Shown here: piece after piece, positions 62,194-64,000 of the stretch | Layout of the letters: each line of letters begins with the position of its first letter | Numbering within the stretch: the stretch's first letter is position 1 | Assembly (NCBI RefSeq): GCF_002868735.1 | Contig: NZ_CP025612.1 | Span: 620,001 to 684,000, forward strand | Reading direction: 5' to 3' | Length of the DNA: 64,000 nucleotides | Origin: Niveispirillum cyanobacteriorum | GTDB taxonomy: Bacteria; Pseudomonadota; Alphaproteobacteria; Azospirillales; Azospirillaceae | Made by a program: the position numbers and the translations under genes | Notes under the pieces: generated by a model | Database searches by the model: none | What the model was told of the DNA's origin: nothing | The model's input: the letters and a program-made list of their open reading frames with translations, nothing else

Positions 62194-64000
62194 TCAGTAG
62201 GTGAAGTCGAGGCTCAACCCGATGGTACGCGGCTGCAAAACGGTGCGGTCGATCTGCACAGGGCTACCCAGCGCGCTGGTGATCAGGTCGGCGGTGGTCG
62301 TCGCATGGGAATTGGCGGCATTGCGGATATAGAAGCGGACAGCCACCACATCGTTATGCACACCGGCACTGATATCCAGCACGCCATAGGCCTTGGTCCG
62401 CACGAATTCGGGCGAGCTTTCGGGATCGCTGTGAACCGCCCCCGTCCAGCGATAGCCGGCACTGGCATTGGCATTCCAGTCGCCGGACAGGTTCCATTCA
62501 TAATCGGCGGTCAGGGCGAAGGAGTATTTGGGGATCAGCGGCAGACGGTCCCCATCCTGCGCGCCGACCTCCGGGATGTCGCCCTTGAAGCTGGCGTCGG
62601 TGTAGGCGCCATTGGCCCCCAGACGCCAGCCTTCGACCGGCACGAACACGGTCTCGAACTCCAGCCCCTTGCTCTGCGCTTTGCCACCATTTTGCAGAAA
62701 GGAAACCCCGCCGTTGGAGCCGGCGATCTGAATATCCTTCCAGTCGATGTAGAAAACCGACGCATTGGCTTGCAGCCGGCCGTCCAGCAGGGTGGATTTC
62801 ACGCCCGCCTCGTAACTCACCAATGTGTCGGCATCCACGCTGGGCGGCACATTGGGCAGGGCCACGTTGGGTCCGCCGGGGCGGTAGGAACTGGCGACCC
62901 GGCCATAAAGTGTTACATCCTCATCCAGGCGCAGGCGCGGGCTGGCCATAAAGGTCAGTACATTCTCCGAGGACTTGCCCGGCACCCGCTGCGCCCCGCC
63001 CAACAGAGCACCGTCGGAAATCTGGGCGAAGTCCTGGTTGTTGTGGGCCCAGCGCAGGCCGGCGGTGATGTCGAACCGGTCGGTCAGGGCGACGGTACCA
63101 TTGCCGAACACCGCCACTTCCTCATAGGTCGTGGGCAGGCTGGCGATGGCCAGCGGGTCCAGGCCGGGGATGGAGCTGCCGCTCATGGTCTGTGCGCTGG
63201 CAGCCTGAAGGTTGGTGCTGTCCTCCCAGGTATAGAACCCGCCCAGCATCCATTCGAACCCGCCGCCGCTGGGCGATGCCAGCCGCACCTCCTGCGTGAA
63301 TTTCTCATGATCCAGCAGCAGATCGAACCGCGACAGGCCCGCCGGGACAGCCCCGCCGGTCAGCGCCGGGAAGGCGACGCCATAGATGGAACTGGCATCC
63401 TGGGCGGTATCCACCTTGGCCGTGGAGTAGGAGGAGGCCGACGTCAGGCTGGCAAAGTCCAGGTCCCAGTCGATAGTGGCGGTATAGAGGTCCAGGTCCT
63501 TGCTGAAGGGCTGGTCCATGTAATATTGGCTATCCAGCTTGCCGGCGATGGGCTGGTCGGTGATCGTGTCATAAGCGACGACGGCATTATTGCGGCTGTC
63601 GACCTTCTGGAACAGGGCCTGCAGGCGAACCGTCACCGGTTCCGCCGGACGCCAAAGCAGGGCGACGCGGGCACCCTTCTGCGTGTTGTCATTGATATCT
63701 TTGGCACCGCTGCGCGAATTATCGATATAGCCCTGGTTCTTCTGCTTATAGACGCTGGCCTGCACCGCCAGCCGATCCTCGATCAGCGGCAGGTTCACCT
63801 GTCCGCGTATCCCCCAATTGGCCCCCCCGGCACCGCTGGTGCCCGACATGTCGCCACCCACCCGCATTTCGGTATCGTTCAGGTCGGGCTTGCGCGTCAC
63901 ATATTTCAACAGGCCGCCCATGGTGCTGGCACCATAGAGCGTGCCCTGCGGCCCGCGCAGCACTTCCACCTGCTGGATGTCATAGGGGAACAGGTCCAGC
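62194..64000 (-). CDS. TonB-dependent receptor, N-terminus outside window
   Basis: The frame is open to the window edge, so only the last 600 or so residues are present: the end of the plug (PYDIQQVEVLRGPQGTLYGA) and the whole barrel, ending SLDFTY with the C-terminal aromatic residue. It is an outer-membrane importer of the same broad group as the other four receptors here. The signal peptide and TonB box lie beyond the window. An XRE-cupin regulator gene lies downstream of it, but is unlikely to be in the same unit because a strong terminator intervenes. Confidence 0.92.
   Translation of the reverse strand, partial: LDLFPYDIQQVEVLRGPQGTLYGASTMGGLLKYVTRKPDLNDTEMRVGGDMSGTSGAGGANWGIRGQVNLPLIEDRLAVQASVYKQKNQGYIDNSRSGAKDINDNTQKGARVALLWRPAEPVTVRLQALFQKVDSRNNAVVAYDTITDQPIAGKLDSQYYMDQPFSKDLDLYTATIDWDLDFASLTSASSYSTAKVDTAQDASSIYGVAFPALTGGAVPAGLSRFDLLLDHEKFTQEVRLASPSGGGFEWMLGGFYTWEDSTNLQAASAQTMSGSSIPGLDPLAIASLPTTYEEVAVFGNGTVALTDRFDITAGLRWAHNNQDFAQISDGALLGGAQRVPGKSSENVLTFMASPRLRLDEDVTLYGRVASSYRPGGPNVALPNVPPSVDADTLVSYEAGVKSTLLDGRLQANASVFYIDWKDIQIAGSNGGVSFLQNGGKAQSKGLEFETVFVPVEGWRLGANGAYTDASFKGDIPEVGAQDGDRLPLIPKYSFALTADYEWNLSGDWNANASAGYRWTGAVHSDPESSPEFVRTKAYGVLDISAGVHNDVVAVRFYIRNAANSHATTTADLITSALGSPVQIDRTVLQPRTIGLSLDFTY

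Noticed and set aside
1-64000. CRISPR arrays, tRNA, rRNA, insertion sequences, prophage
   Set aside because: No regular repeat-spacer pattern, tRNA-like fold, transposase or phage structural gene was recognised by eye.

Overview
The window is GC-rich, densely packed bacterial DNA; no gene-free gap exceeds about 290 bases. A PhyR-type regulator, several GGAAC-N16-(C/T)GTT promoters of the EcfG class, five TonB-dependent receptors and the Tat/GMC dehydrogenase types point to an alphaproteobacterium that lives on plant-derived carbon. An Azospirillaceae (Niveispirillum-like), Caulobacterales or sphingomonad-like host would fit, but the genus cannot be fixed from the sequence. No tRNA, rRNA, CRISPR array, insertion sequence or phage gene was seen.

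Region 1 (1-9.3 kb): the end of an HMG-CoA lyase gene, then an SDR dehydrogenase (+ strand), facing a minus-strand operon of TonB receptor, MFS transporter, carboxylesterase, acyl-CoA synthetase and TetR. Three of the genes are joined by TGATG stop/start overlaps. Near-identical palindromes lie before the SDR gene and before the TonB receptor, so the TetR probably controls both. The content suggests uptake of an ester, release of its acid, CoA activation and HMG-CoA cleavage.

Region 2 (9.4-31.4 kb) is the most striking part: a regulon for glycosides oxidised at C3, including C-glycosides. It encodes a C-glycoside deglycosidase alpha/beta pair (22087-23496), a Gfo/Idh/MocA dehydrogenase, two further xylose-isomerase-like TIM barrels, a periplasmic GMC dehydrogenase with a Tat-exported small subunit, a DUF1080 3-keto-glycoside hydrolase/lyase, a SnoaL-like exported protein, a carboxylesterase, a TonB receptor, three transporters, a luciferase-like flavin monooxygenase with its flavin reductase, and a cytoplasmic GH3 glucosidase. 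Five 18-bp palindromes of the form AGAA-N6-TTCT sit before all five predicted transcription units, pointing to one regulator, the TetR at 17326.

Region 3 (31.4-39.9 kb) looks like a general-stress island: CBS protein, DUF6496 protein, small membrane protein, MscS channel, two GH130 enzymes, a GT4 fused to an (alpha/alpha)6-like domain, a DUF892 ferritin-like protein and an unusual PhyR. Four EcfG-type promoters precede these units.

Region 4 (40-45.6 kb): glucuronoxylan use (GH115 alpha-glucuronidase, hexuronate-type MFS transporter, GH43 xylosidase) behind a LacI-type operator.

Region 5 (45.6-54.3 kb): a minus-strand operon of TetR, lipoprotein cytochrome c, FAD sugar-lactone-type oxidoreductase, D-threonine-aldolase-like PLP protein, TonB receptor, aldehyde dehydrogenase and GPH transporter.

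Region 6 (54.4-64 kb): APC permease, SSS symporter with a divergent Crp-type regulator, a palindromic repeat element, a LysR/DJ-1/aldo-keto reductase module, an XRE-cupin regulator and a truncated TonB receptor.
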